Positions 17,738 through 24,814 of a DNA stretch of 41,669 nucleotides are shown in pieces; position 1 is the stretch's first letter; every line of letters begins with the position of its first letter. A model generated the notes under the pieces. That model was not told the DNA's origin. It made no database searches and worked only from the letters and a program-made list of their open reading frames with translations. The translations under genes and the position numbers were made by a program. Origin of the DNA: a virus; the IMG/VR virus record IMGVR_UViG_3300022668_000017, positions 1 through 41,669 of that record. One strand, 5' to 3'.

Positions 17738-18232
17738 ATGAAAACGATTAAAACATTATTATTAGTATTATTATTTACTACATTAGCAAAAGCGCAAGAC
17801 GTAAGATTTAAAGCGTTTACTTTTACTGACCCTGTAGCAACCAGTACGGACGGTTTTAACATTGGTTTGGGTATTGAATATCAAATGTCAGTTGTTTATT
17901 TTAAAGCACAAACTTTTGTGTTTCCTGACTTAAGAGGATATACTTATACAGAGTTAACAGGTGTGCCTTTAGGGTTTAACTATCATGACAGATTTAGAAA
18001 CCTTAGAGCGTTTGCAGGTTTAAAACTTGGTGTAATTCTTAGAGGTGGCGCACCAAATCCTACTTATGGAGGTGAAACAGGAATAGAGTTGTACCCTTAC
18101 GGAGAAAGTAACGGTTTTAGTGTAGGTATTATGTTAAGTTATGACAGACGCACAGACAGTAAAGTACATGATACAAGTATTGAGCCTTATTTTAGAGGAA
18201 GCGGATTTATAACTTTAGGTTACTCATTTTAA
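17738..18232 (+). CDS. Secreted outer-membrane beta-barrel protein (moron-like)
   Basis: 164 aa. A clear signal peptide (MKTIKTLLLVLLFTTLAKA, cleavage before QDV) is followed by about 145 residues of alternating beta strands. The end is GFITLGYSF, a terminal aromatic residue as expected for barrel insertion by the Bam machinery. The size fits an eight-stranded barrel. It is the only phage gene here with its own strong promoter immediately upstream and a private terminator downstream. By analogy with phage-encoded outer membrane proteins it may alter the host surface, for example to exclude superinfection. That role is inferred. Confidence 0.78.
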   Translation: MKTIKTLLLVLLFTTLAKAQDVRFKAFTFTDPVATSTDGFNIGLGIEYQMSVVYFKAQTFVFPDLRGYTYTELTGVPLGFNYHDRFRNLRAFAGLKLGVILRGGAPNPTYGGETGIELYPYGESNGFSVGIMLSYDRRTDSKVHDTSIEPYFRGSGFITLGYSF

Positions 18233-18255
18233 AATATTATGAAAATTATATAAAC

Positions 18256-18289
18256 AGCGTGTTTTTTAAATTAAAAGCACGTTTTTTTT
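18256..18289 (+). terminator. Intrinsic terminator, copy 2 of an identical pair
   Basis: The sequence is identical over 34 nt to the terminator at 17613-17646, including the eight-T tract. It closes the outer-membrane-protein cassette. Confidence 0.85.
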
Positions 18290-18340
18290 GTATAATTTTT
18301 ATATATTGCACATTATTAACGAATTTAAAATATATAAATT

Positions 18341-18577
18341 ATGAGTAAAAACAACTACGAAGCTAACGGAACTAAAGAAGATTTAGAGATAGGTATATTA
18401 CACAGTAAAAAAGGTTATTATATTACTAACGAAGGAACTAAAAGCAAACCTAACTACCATGTTTGGATTCCAAACTTTACACATGCGGTTTGTGATAGTG
18501 CTTATAATGATATTTCTTTAGCTGTTTGCAGATGTAATTATCTTTACGAAAATAAAGTCAAACCATTAAAACCATAA
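18341..18577 (+). CDS. Small conserved-type protein, unknown function
   Basis: 78 aa, first gene after the cassette terminator, so a promoter must lie in 18290-18340. The region has only an imperfect TATATTGC element at 18302-18309. The product contains a KGYYITNEGTKSKPNYHVWIP beta-like core and two or three cysteines (VCDSAYND, AVCRCNYLY). Family not recognised. Confidence 0.65.
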   Translation: MSKNNYEANGTKEDLEIGILHSKKGYYITNEGTKSKPNYHVWIPNFTHAVCDSAYNDISLAVCRCNYLYENKVKPLKP

Positions 18578-18580
18578 ACC

Positions 18581-18775
18581 ATGAAAACAACAACAGAAGA
18601 AGTAAAACTAATCATACATAATTTTATGATTGATAACGGTTTCGATTATTGCGAGTTTAAAATGAGTTTAAACGCAAAAAAAGACAATGTAATAGGCAGT
18701 GTTTTTACACAAGACGAAATGCCATTAATTGATGAAGATGATGATATACTTGATAAACTTTTAGGAGATGATTAA
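18581..18775 (+). CDS. Small acidic protein
   Basis: 64 aa with an N-terminal helix and a strongly acidic C terminus (LIDEDDDILDKLLGDD). It lies 3 nt after the preceding stop, and its last codons overlap the start of a lipoprotein gene by 8 nt. Function unknown. The acidic tail could mimic DNA or bind a basic partner. Confidence 0.6.
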   Translation: MKTTTEEVKLIIHNFMIDNGFDYCEFKMSLNAKKDNVIGSVFTQDEMPLIDEDDDILDKLLGDD

Positions 18776-18926
18776 ATACACATTAATACTATTGTTTATT
18801 ACCTCATGCAGTAATTACAAATCAAATCTTAAAGACGATTTTAAACGCATGGAGAAAATAAAACAATTAAAAGACAATAACAATAAATTAAAAGACAGTT
18901 TAATATTAAAAATTTACACGGTATGA
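18768..18926 (+). CDS. 52-aa lipoprotein (o-spanin-like candidate)
   Basis: A short gene bridging 18775 and 18923 with overlaps at both ends (8 nt upstream, ATGA downstream). The N terminus MIKYTLILLFITSC ends in a lipobox (I-T-S-C, Cys14). The mature 39 residues are charged and helical (KDDFKRMEKIKQLKDNN). It should be a lipid-anchored periplasmic protein. Directly upstream of a probable u-spanin it may assist outer-membrane disruption, or be an Rz1-like subunit. Confidence 0.62.
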   Translation: MIKYTLILLFITSCSNYKSNLKDDFKRMEKIKQLKDNNNKLKDSLILKIYTV

Positions 18927-19363
18927 AAAAAACAATTATATTAATATCATTAGCTTTTTTAAGTTGCGGTGTTAAAAAAGACGTAGTGAAAACTTCTGAT
19001 AAAAAAGAGTTTACAGAACAAATCAAAACAACTACTTTTAGAAAAGGCGACACGATAACTATTAACGTGCCTAATATTAAATTAAAAGACACTGTGATTG
19101 AAAGGGTTAGTTATAAAAATAACACGCCTTCAATCGCTCGTATTACTTATGATTCTGACGGAAACGCAGTCTTTGAGTGCCAGCAAGCTTTAATAAATCA
19201 AACTAATGAAATAAACAGGCAATTATTAACAGCTTTAAATTCTAAAGACGTTGAAACAGATGCAGAGTTCAACCCTCAAAACTTTTTATACGCTATTATA
19301 GTATTAATTGTTATAGTGTTAGCAGGGTTTATATATTTAAAAAGTCAAATAACTAAATTATAA
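18923..19363 (+). CDS. Probable unimolecular spanin (u-spanin)
   Basis: 146 aa. An N-terminal lipoprotein signal ends at lipobox LAFLSC (Cys15). About 105 residues of periplasmic domain follow, partly beta (40-85) and partly helical (86-110). A C-terminal transmembrane helix (about 121-139, FLYAIIVLIVIVLAGFIYL) and a short basic tail complete it. A lipid anchor in the outer membrane plus a C-terminal inner-membrane helix in one chain is the arrangement of the phage T1 gp11 u-spanin, which fuses the two membranes at the end of lysis. The gene overlaps the small lipoprotein gene by ATGA. No sequence similarity is claimed, only topology. Confidence 0.7.
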   Translation: MKKTIILISLAFLSCGVKKDVVKTSDKKEFTEQIKTTTFRKGDTITINVPNIKLKDTVIERVSYKNNTPSIARITYDSDGNAVFECQQALINQTNEINRQLLTALNSKDVETDAEFNPQNFLYAIIVLIVIVLAGFIYLKSQITKL

Positions 19364-19365
19364 TT

Positions 19366-20562
19366 ATGAGTAATAAAAGAGTAAGATTATACGAACACGA
19401 AGCAGAATTTTTAGGAATAGAACCTAAAGAAAATTATAAATCAGGGAATCCAAAATATCCACTTAACGAAAGTCAATTAAAAAGACTTAACGAAGCTAAA
19501 AACAGTGGAGTTTTAGAAGCTTGTAAAAATGTAGGTGTAAATCCAGCACACGCTCCAATGCTATGGTTGAAAACTAAAGACGAAAGCGTAAGAGTTGATA
19601 ATCCTTTTTATATAGACCCTAAAGTAAGCTCTATAACTAACACTATTGAAGAATCTATTGATAACGTTTTAAAGCGTTTTAAGTTGTCTAAAAATAAGTT
19701 TAGTGTAAGTAATAGCAAAAGCAATAAAAAAGCTTTAAAAGTAACTACAAGTGATGACCACGTAGGACTTGAGCCAAACCCTGACGGATTAGGTTTGTTC
19801 AAGTATGAGTATAATGCTAATATATATACACAGTCTTATCAAAAAGTATTTAATAGTGTTATAAAAGAATTTAAAACACACGGTAAATTTGATTTATTAT
19901 TATTGGATAACTTAGGAGACGAGCAAGACGGCTGGAATGGATTAACAACTCGTGGAGGTCATCAATTACCGCAAAATATGAGCAACGCAGAAGTATTTGA
20001 AGTGTGTGTTGATACTAAAGTACAGTTTATTAAATCGTTAGTCGATGAAGGAATAGCTAAAAAAATAATACTAAGAAAAGTAATTAACGACAATCATTCT
20101 GGAGACTTTGGTCACACTATTAATATAGCGGTTAAGAAAATAATAAACTTATTATATAGTACTGACTTAGTAGAAGTAGAAACGTTGTCACAATTTTTAG
20201 AGCATAGAATTTACGGAGATCATTGTTTTATATTAACACATGGTAAAGATGTTAAACAGATGTTTAAAGGCTTACCACTTCAATTAAACGACAAGACTAT
20301 TAACTTTATTAATGATTATATTAGATTTTACGATATTAAAAGCAAATATATACACGTTGAAAAAGGCGACTTGCATCAAATAGGTTATAATAAATGCAGT
20401 ACTTTTGATTATAGAAACTTTATGAGTTTTGCGCCTCCTTCTAGTTGGGTGCAACATAATTTTGGCGACTGTTACAGTGGTTATTCTATTCAGGTGATAC
20501 CTAAAGACAGCAACGAAATAAGTCACACGGATTACTTTTTAGATTATAAAAAGATTAAATAA
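19366..20562 (+). CDS. Calcineurin-like metallophosphoesterase
   Basis: 398 aa. Residues 1-105 are a helical N-terminal region of unknown role. The phosphoesterase domain shows the five expected motifs with small changes: SDDHVG (Asp130/131, His132), LGDEQD (about 183-188), NDNHSGD (Asn243-His244) for GNHD, LTHG (His292) and GDLH (about 334-337) for GHxH. The metal centre is thus complete. Members hydrolyse nucleic-acid or nucleotide phosphodiesters, and phage versions are often annotated as DNA-repair exonuclease-like, but the substrate here is unknown. It is the last gene before a strong terminator. Confidence 0.82.
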   Translation: MSNKRVRLYEHEAEFLGIEPKENYKSGNPKYPLNESQLKRLNEAKNSGVLEACKNVGVNPAHAPMLWLKTKDESVRVDNPFYIDPKVSSITNTIEESIDNVLKRFKLSKNKFSVSNSKSNKKALKVTTSDDHVGLEPNPDGLGLFKYEYNANIYTQSYQKVFNSVIKEFKTHGKFDLLLLDNLGDEQDGWNGLTTRGGHQLPQNMSNAEVFEVCVDTKVQFIKSLVDEGIAKKIILRKVINDNHSGDFGHTINIAVKKIINLLYSTDLVEVETLSQFLEHRIYGDHCFILTHGKDVKQMFKGLPLQLNDKTINFINDYIRFYDIKSKYIHVEKGDLHQIGYNKCSTFDYRNFMSFAPPSSWVQHNFGDCYSGYSIQVIPKDSNEISHTDYFLDYKKIK

Positions 20563-20572
20563 CACAACTACT

Positions 20573-20602
20573 AAACCTCTTAATTATTAAGGGGTTTTTT
20601 TA
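20573..20602 (+). terminator. Intrinsic terminator ending the lysis/accessory block
   Basis: AAACCTCTTAA pairs with TTAAGGGGTTT (one U-G pair) around a three-base loop, followed by T7. It separates the metallophosphoesterase gene from the early promoter. Confidence 0.88.
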
Positions 20603-20640
20603 TACCTAATAAAATAATTTAAAATAATTGTATATTTTTT

Positions 20641-20670
20641 TTGTACACATGAAAATAAAGTGTATCTTTG
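20641..20670 (+). promoter_or_regulatory. Early-operon promoter overlapped by TGTACA
   Basis: TTG (20641-20643), 19 nt, then TATCTTTG (20663-20670) matches the Bacteroidota consensus. TGTACA at 20642-20647 overlaps the -33 box, exactly as at 17670. The first gene starts 33 nt after the -7 element. It should drive the long block of small genes up to thyA. Confidence 0.82.
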
Positions 20671-20703
20671 ACAAAAGAAATACTAATATAAAAATTATAA
20701 ATT

Positions 20704-20943
20704 ATGAAATTAACACACGAAATTTTAAAACAATCTGATAAAGTGACTGAAGTAGGGGATATTTATGTTATTAGAATATGCGACTATTCAATAATAATAA
20801 TAGAAGATGATTTAAGCTTTGGCATATTTGATGATATTTATACTAGCGATGAATCTGTGTGTTTCAAAGACGACAAACTAGAAACCGTTGAGAGATTAGA
20901 AACAATAGTATCATGCCTAAGTAACAAAACTTTTAAATTATAA
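20704..20943 (+). CDS. Early small protein, unknown
   Basis: 79 aa, first gene of the early operon. It reads as an N-terminal helix followed by beta strands (VGDIYVIRICDYSIIIIEDD). No motif recognised. Being promoter-proximal and small, it is a candidate host-takeover protein, but this is only positional reasoning. Confidence 0.65.
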   Translation: MKLTHEILKQSDKVTEVGDIYVIRICDYSIIIIEDDLSFGIFDDIYTSDESVCFKDDKLETVERLETIVSCLSNKTFKL

Positions 20944-20946
20944 ACC

Positions 20947-21267
20947 ATGAAAACACCTACAGAAATTTACAAATTACTTAAAAGAGAATTTACAGAATTA
21001 TCTTTAAACGTAGACACGCCGTCTTACGAAACCACAGGAACTTACGAGTTTAAACAAAACAACTTTGATATCTTTTTTTCTTATGATTATCATGTTGTAA
21101 CCAAAGACTTTGACAATGAGGATTTTTTCACGCCTTCAGACTTTATGGTTAAAATTATAAACTTAAGAGCTGACAGAATAGAAATCTGCTTTAAAGGTGA
21201 CGAAATAGTATTAACAGACGAGCAATACGAAGATTTAAAACAATTATTAACAATAGCAATAAATTAA
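20947..21267 (+). CDS. Early small protein, unknown
   Basis: 106 aa, 3 nt after the previous gene. Alpha/beta, acidic, with a YEFKQNNFDIFFSYDYHVV strand region and a helical C terminus (TDEQYEDLKQLLTIAIN). No family recognised. Confidence 0.62.
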   Translation: MKTPTEIYKLLKREFTELSLNVDTPSYETTGTYEFKQNNFDIFFSYDYHVVTKDFDNEDFFTPSDFMVKIINLRADRIEICFKGDEIVLTDEQYEDLKQLLTIAIN

Positions 21268-21271
21268 GATT

Positions 21272-21430
21272 ATGATAATAGCAATAGTAAACTTAAACCT
21301 TTTTTGGTTAAACGTAGGAGTAGGAATTTTAAACTACAAACAGAAAAATTATAAATATGCATGTGTAAACTTTTTCGCTAGTGGATTATGTTTAGCTGCT
21401 TCTTTATCTGTATTACTTAAAAACTTATAA
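21272..21430 (+). CDS. 52-aa two-TM membrane microprotein
   Basis: A short ATG ORF fills the gap between two early genes with intergenic distances of 4 and 2 nt. The product has two hydrophobic segments (about 2-20, and 31-49 FFASGLCLAASLSVLL) joined by a basic loop (NYKQKNYKYA), forming a helical hairpin. Its function is unknown; small membrane proteins of this type in early operons may act at the host inner membrane. Confidence 0.6.
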   Translation: MIIAIVNLNLFWLNVGVGILNYKQKNYKYACVNFFASGLCLAASLSVLLKNL

Positions 21431-21432
21431 TT

Positions 21433-21576
21433 ATGAAAAAAATACCACTAAAAACAGGTGTTATAGTAACACAAAACAACAAAGGCGAGGTAGTAAGTGT
21501 ATCAAGTCCTTACTGGTCAGATGATAAAATAAGTACTTTACAAAAAATTAAAAATAAATTAAGATTATGGAGATAA
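21433..21576 (+). CDS. 47-aa small basic protein
   Basis: A short ORF overlaps the next gene by 10 nt. The product begins MKKIPLKTGVIVTQNNKGEV, a small beta-hairpin-like stretch, then a basic helix. Unknown. Supported only by tight packing and the absence of any other gene here. Confidence 0.5.
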   Translation: MKKIPLKTGVIVTQNNKGEVVSVSSPYWSDDKISTLQKIKNKLRLWR

Positions 21577-22001
21577 CAAAACAAGATGTAATAAATCACT
21601 TTAAAGACGCTAATAAAGTAAGAGACTTTTATGGTGATGAAGCGGTTATAGATTCTGATTTCGAATCTAGAATATATGAAGGTTACTGTGCTTTTTATAT
21701 GCGTGTAAATGATGATATTAAAACGTCTTCAGATATACTTCTATACTGTAAAGGCATTAAAACATTCGCTAAAAAAATAAATAACATGGAGATAAAAAAA
21801 CTAAAAGACTTAGCAATTAAAACAAGACAACAACACAAAAAAATATCTGATATTGACAAGCTTGTAGCAAAAGAAAACGATATAACAATACATTATCTAA
21901 ATAAAATTATTTCTAACACTACAGAAGCTCCTAAACAAGAAACAGATCACAACAAAAACTTATTAAACAACATTATTAAATCTTATAAAAAATGGATATA
22001 G
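21567..22001 (+). CDS. Paralogous FKDA-domain protein 1
   Basis: 144 aa. Residues 1-70 belong to a domain that occurs four times in this genome (also at 22675, 26520 and 27839). The shared core is TKQDVI-x2-FKDA, then D-x-YGD, DFESRIY and an aromatic FYM/FYL strand. It is most similar to the N terminus of the 27839 protein. The C-terminal half (about 72-144) is a charged helical region with no resemblance to the other copies. Such domain-plus-variable-tail arrangement suggests a common docking module. Function unknown. Confidence 0.72.
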   Translation: MEITKQDVINHFKDANKVRDFYGDEAVIDSDFESRIYEGYCAFYMRVNDDIKTSSDILLYCKGIKTFAKKINNMEIKKLKDLAIKTRQQHKKISDIDKLVAKENDITIHYLNKIISNTTEAPKQETDHNKNLLNNIIKSYKKWI

Positions 22002-22072
22002 AGACAATTATAATAGGTTTATTCGTGGGATTTATAGCGTATTTATTAATTAAAGACACCTTTGTAAAATGA
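21992..22072 (+). CDS. 26-aa single-TM microprotein
   Basis: ATG at 21992 overlaps the previous stop by 10 nt, and its TGA overlaps the next ATG (ATGA at 22069-22072). The product is MDIETIIIGLFVGFIAYLLI plus KDTFVK, a single transmembrane helix. Overlaps at both ends argue for translation. Function unknown. Confidence 0.5.
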   Translation: MDIETIIIGLFVGFIAYLLIKDTFVK

Positions 22073-22293
22073 AAGTTAATTATACGTTTAAATTTGACAC
22101 AGAAAAAGAAGCTTTAAACTTTGAACAATGGATAAAGCAATTTGATATTAAGATAATTGATTTAAGGCATTTTAAAGATACTACTGCTTTTAAAGATGAT
22201 AAACACTTTAAAGCATTAAAAAACGCTAAGAAAAAAGCAGGAAGAGAGTTAGAACGATACATTAACAATAAAAGACTAAAAGGTAATGAGTAA
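22069..22293 (+). CDS. Small basic protein, unknown
   Basis: 74 aa. It is coupled to the upstream microprotein by ATGA and overlaps the next gene by 8 nt. The N-terminal half is a short alpha/beta unit, and the C-terminal half (FKALKNAKKKAGRELERYI) is a basic helix that could bind nucleic acid. Not recognised. Confidence 0.62.
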   Translation: MKVNYTFKFDTEKEALNFEQWIKQFDIKIIDLRHFKDTTAFKDDKHFKALKNAKKKAGRELERYINNKRLKGNE

Positions 22294-22540
22294 TTATAAA
22301 CACACGGACAAAGAAGGAAACGAAACAGAATTAAAAGATTTAAAGTTAAGTCATTTAATTAATATAATTAATTTTATTAAAAGAAAGTCTAAAGAAGGCT
22401 TAACTGTTAGATATGGTGGTTGCGGTTGTTACGCTGAAGATATGTGGTACGACGAGGAAACATATTTCGGTAAAAGAGTAAAACAATACTTCAACTATAA
22501 AGAATATAAAAAAGAACTGGAAAGAAGAAACAATGAGTAA
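22286..22540 (+). CDS. Conserved small phage protein with GGCGC motif
   Basis: 84 aa. LKLSHLINIINFIKRKSKEGL, then VRYGGCGCYAEDMWYDEET and a helical end with EYKKELERR. I recall similar proteins (helix, Gly-rich turn, acidic D-x-W/I-Y-D) as widespread hypothetical genes in Bacteroidota phages. Function unknown. Overlaps neighbours on both sides by 8 nt. Confidence 0.68.
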   Translation: MSNYKHTDKEGNETELKDLKLSHLINIINFIKRKSKEGLTVRYGGCGCYAEDMWYDEETYFGKRVKQYFNYKEYKKELERRNNE

Positions 22541-22673
22541 TATAATACAACAACGAAAAAAAGCAATTGCAAACGAAAAAGCTAAACACTTACTAGACTA
22601 TTTTAAAACAACAGAAAATATATACAGTTACAATAAATTAAAAGAAATTATTAACCTTTATAACGATAAATAA
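22533..22673 (+). CDS. 46-aa helical protein
   Basis: A short ORF overlaps the preceding stop by 8 nt and ends 1 nt before the next ATG. It is entirely helical and basic (MSNIIQQRKKAIANEKAKHL at the N terminus). Unknown. Supported by tight fit. Confidence 0.55.
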   Translation: MSNIIQQRKKAIANEKAKHLLDYFKTTENIYSYNKLKEIINLYNDK

Positions 22674-22674
22674 A

Positions 22675-23109
22675 ATGAAAAAACCAACAATTAAAGAAGT
22701 AAGAGAGCATTTTAAAAATGCTAACATAGTTTTATGCGTACTCGATAATAAAACAATAATGGAGGTTGAAGATATAAACTTTGTAAATGGAGAATTTCCT
22801 TTTTATTATACAGGTGTTTACGGTTCAGACGATAACACCTATGCTGGTTTATGGAGTAAAGAATATGGTTACGCTGAAATAATGCATTATAAAACAGAAG
22901 AAAAAACTCTAAAAAATCCAGCATCTAAGCATTATTTATTGTGGGATGATTTCGAAGCGATAGACGTTATTAAACTAAGTTTAACATCTGAAGAGTATAA
23001 AGGCTTTTTAAAAGGAAATATATTAAAGTATAAGCTTAGAGAAAAAGGTCAAGACGAAAGCGATAATATAAAAGTACAGGATTACAAAAGAGAATTAAAT
23101 AATTTATAA
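22675..23109 (+). CDS. Paralogous FKNA-domain protein 2
   Basis: 144 aa. The N-terminal module TIKEVREHFKNANIV-x-CV, then an aromatic strand (FPFYYTGVYG) and LWSKEYGYAEIMHYKTE, is clearly paralogous to the protein at 26520 and more distantly to those at 21567 and 27839. After residue 80 the sequence is unrelated to the other copies (DFEAIDVIKLSLTSEEYKGF and a basic end). Function unknown. Confidence 0.72.
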   Translation: MKKPTIKEVREHFKNANIVLCVLDNKTIMEVEDINFVNGEFPFYYTGVYGSDDNTYAGLWSKEYGYAEIMHYKTEEKTLKNPASKHYLLWDDFEAIDVIKLSLTSEEYKGFLKGNILKYKLREKGQDESDNIKVQDYKRELNNL

Positions 23110-23110
23110 A

Positions 23111-23455
23111 ATGAAGATTAAAGATATTTACGAGGTAATTAAAAAAGACACAGGTATTGATATTAAATTAAAAAACAAAAAACACGAAGATGCTTTTTTA
23201 AGACGTGCTTTTATTGCGCTTTGTTATAGATACGCTGACGAATTTATAACAATAGATAAATTAAAAGAGTACCTTCCTACTAACAATAATATAAGAATAA
23301 AAAGAATGTTAGTTATTTTTAAGGACGATATTAGATTCAACCCTGAATACTCAAAACAATTTAATTACCTTAATAATATCTTATCATTGTACGGAGAGTT
23401 AAGACAACCTTTTAAACATTTAGAAAGCTTAGACGCTTTAATAAAACAAGTATAA
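23111..23455 (+). CDS. DnaA-domain-IV-like small protein, divergent copy
   Basis: 114 aa. Residues 17-46, DIKLKNKKHEDAFLRR followed by a helix with paired aromatics, resemble the start of the DnaA C-terminal DNA-binding domain (substrate motif S-R-K-x3-x2-A-R). A second helix pair with YLPTNNNIRIKRM stands where the DnaA signature lies. It precedes a better copy at 23457. It may bind origin DNA. This is weak pattern evidence. Confidence 0.5.
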   Translation: MKIKDIYEVIKKDTGIDIKLKNKKHEDAFLRRAFIALCYRYADEFITIDKLKEYLPTNNNIRIKRMLVIFKDDIRFNPEYSKQFNYLNNILSLYGELRQPFKHLESLDALIKQV

Positions 23456-23456
23456 C

Positions 23457-23861
23457 ATGGAATTAGATAATTTAAAACCTCAAATAGTAATAGACGCTAT
23501 AAAAACACTTTTTAAATTAGATATAGCTGTTAAATCAAGAAAAGGAGACTATGCAGATTTAAGGTCATTGTATTTTTATATCTGCAAAAAAAACTGCAAA
23601 AACGATTTTGACGATGTGCCAGAGTTAGTTAATTGTAAAAGGTCTACTTTTTTAATAATGTCAGGAAGAGCAGAGCAGAGGATTAACACTAATGGTTATG
23701 AAGAGTTAGCAAAAAATTATAATAAGATTTTAGATTATTTAAAAGCTAATCCGTATGGTGAAAGTCTTGAAACATTAATACAAATGAAAAAAGATTACGA
23801 ACAGAAAATAACAGATATTAACATTAAAATTAATAAATTAAAGGATGGCGATAATAGATAA
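23457..23861 (+). CDS. DnaA-domain-IV-like small DNA-binding protein
   Basis: 134 aa. DIAVKSRKGDYADLRSLYFY (about 22-41) is strikingly like the SRK-x-x-Y/I-V-x-x-R entry helix of DnaA domain IV. A further helix pair follows with LVNCKRSTFLIMSGRAEQRI, at the position of the D-H-[ST]-T-V box motif, which is changed. The C-terminal 40 residues are a coiled coil (MKKDYEQKITDINIKINKL). Possible phage origin-recognition or replication-control protein. It overlaps thyA by 17 nt. Confidence 0.58.
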   Translation: MELDNLKPQIVIDAIKTLFKLDIAVKSRKGDYADLRSLYFYICKKNCKNDFDDVPELVNCKRSTFLIMSGRAEQRINTNGYEELAKNYNKILDYLKANPYGESLETLIQMKKDYEQKITDINIKINKLKDGDNR

Positions 23862-24753
23862 GGAATTTAAAAAACTATGCGAAACTATTTTAACAGATGG
23901 TTACGAATACGAAAACAAAAACAGGGGTGTAAAGCGCTTACAAATACCAAGCTATACTTTTAAACATAGTTTTAAATATGGTTTCCCAGCGTTAACAAAT
24001 AAGAAACTTTATTTAAAAAGCGTTGTCGGTGAGTTGATTTGGTTTTTACGTGGTGATAATGATACTAAGTATTTGTATGATAATAATATCGATATTTGGG
24101 ACAAAGATGCTTTAAACTACTTTAATAAAGATAATTCAACAGAATTTAATTTAGAAGACTTTAAAGAAGCTATTAATTATTACTCAGTAGGTCAAAACTA
24201 TTCTGTACAATGGAGAAACTTTAATAACGAAGTCGACCAGATACAAGAGTTAATAAACGGAATGAAAAAAGATATCATGTCGAGCCGTTTAAAAGTTGAG
24301 GCATGGAATCCTTCAGAACTAAATAAAACCGCTTTACCCCCATGTCACACAGGTTTTCAAATTATTGGTGTGCCTTTAGAAAATAACGAGTTTGGTTTTG
24401 AGCTACATTGGAATCAAAGAAGTGTAGATACGTTTTTAGGTTTACCGTTTAATATTGCGTCATATGCTACGTTAGCTTTGATATTAGAACAAATGACAGG
24501 ATTTAAAGCGCTAGGTATTGAAGGGACTTTAAAATGTGTGCATTTTTACGATAATCAATACGAGGCTGTTAAAGAGCTTTTAAAAAGAGATGCAGGCAAA
24601 CATAGCGAATGTAGTTTAAAACTTCCTGAAATAGATTACACACAACAAATAGACAGTGTTTTTAATGATTTAACTATTGAAGAGTTTAAACTTATTAACT
24701 ATACTTGTGACAAACCTATTAAAGTTGATATGTTAGCACCTAAAAAAATATAA
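23845..24753 (+). CDS. thyA: Thymidylate synthase (ThyA type)
   Basis: 302 aa, close to the usual length of bacterial ThyA with an insert. It methylates dUMP to dTMP with methylene-tetrahydrofolate. Family motifs are intact: GELIWFLRGDNDTKYL (about 62-77), the catalytic LPPCHTGFQ with Cys167, NQRSVDTFLGLPFNIASYA (about 192-210) and the C-terminal HFYDNQYEAVKELLKR. Likely raises dTTP supply for this A+T-rich genome. It starts within the preceding gene. Confidence 0.97.
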   Translation: MAIIDKEFKKLCETILTDGYEYENKNRGVKRLQIPSYTFKHSFKYGFPALTNKKLYLKSVVGELIWFLRGDNDTKYLYDNNIDIWDKDALNYFNKDNSTEFNLEDFKEAINYYSVGQNYSVQWRNFNNEVDQIQELINGMKKDIMSSRLKVEAWNPSELNKTALPPCHTGFQIIGVPLENNEFGFELHWNQRSVDTFLGLPFNIASYATLALILEQMTGFKALGIEGTLKCVHFYDNQYEAVKELLKRDAGKHSECSLKLPEIDYTQQIDSVFNDLTIEEFKLINYTCDKPIKVDMLAPKKI

Positions 24754-24783
24754 ATAAACTATGATTATACAAAAAAAATGTAT

Positions 24784-24791
24784 TATATTTG
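24784..24791 (+). promoter_or_regulatory. Candidate -7 element before the recombinase gene
   Basis: TATATTTG followed by CGTA, 23 nt before the start codon at 24815. The same TATATTTGCGTA stretch occurs at 34327. The -33 box is poor (ATG at the 19-20 nt distance). Confidence 0.5.
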
Positions 24792-24814
24792 CGTATAACT
24801 TTTAAATAAATATT

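Noticed and set aside
18841-19092. Minus-strand 83-aa ORF
   Set aside because: It lies opposite the lipoprotein and u-spanin genes; its hydrophobic residues are a shadow of lysine-rich codons.
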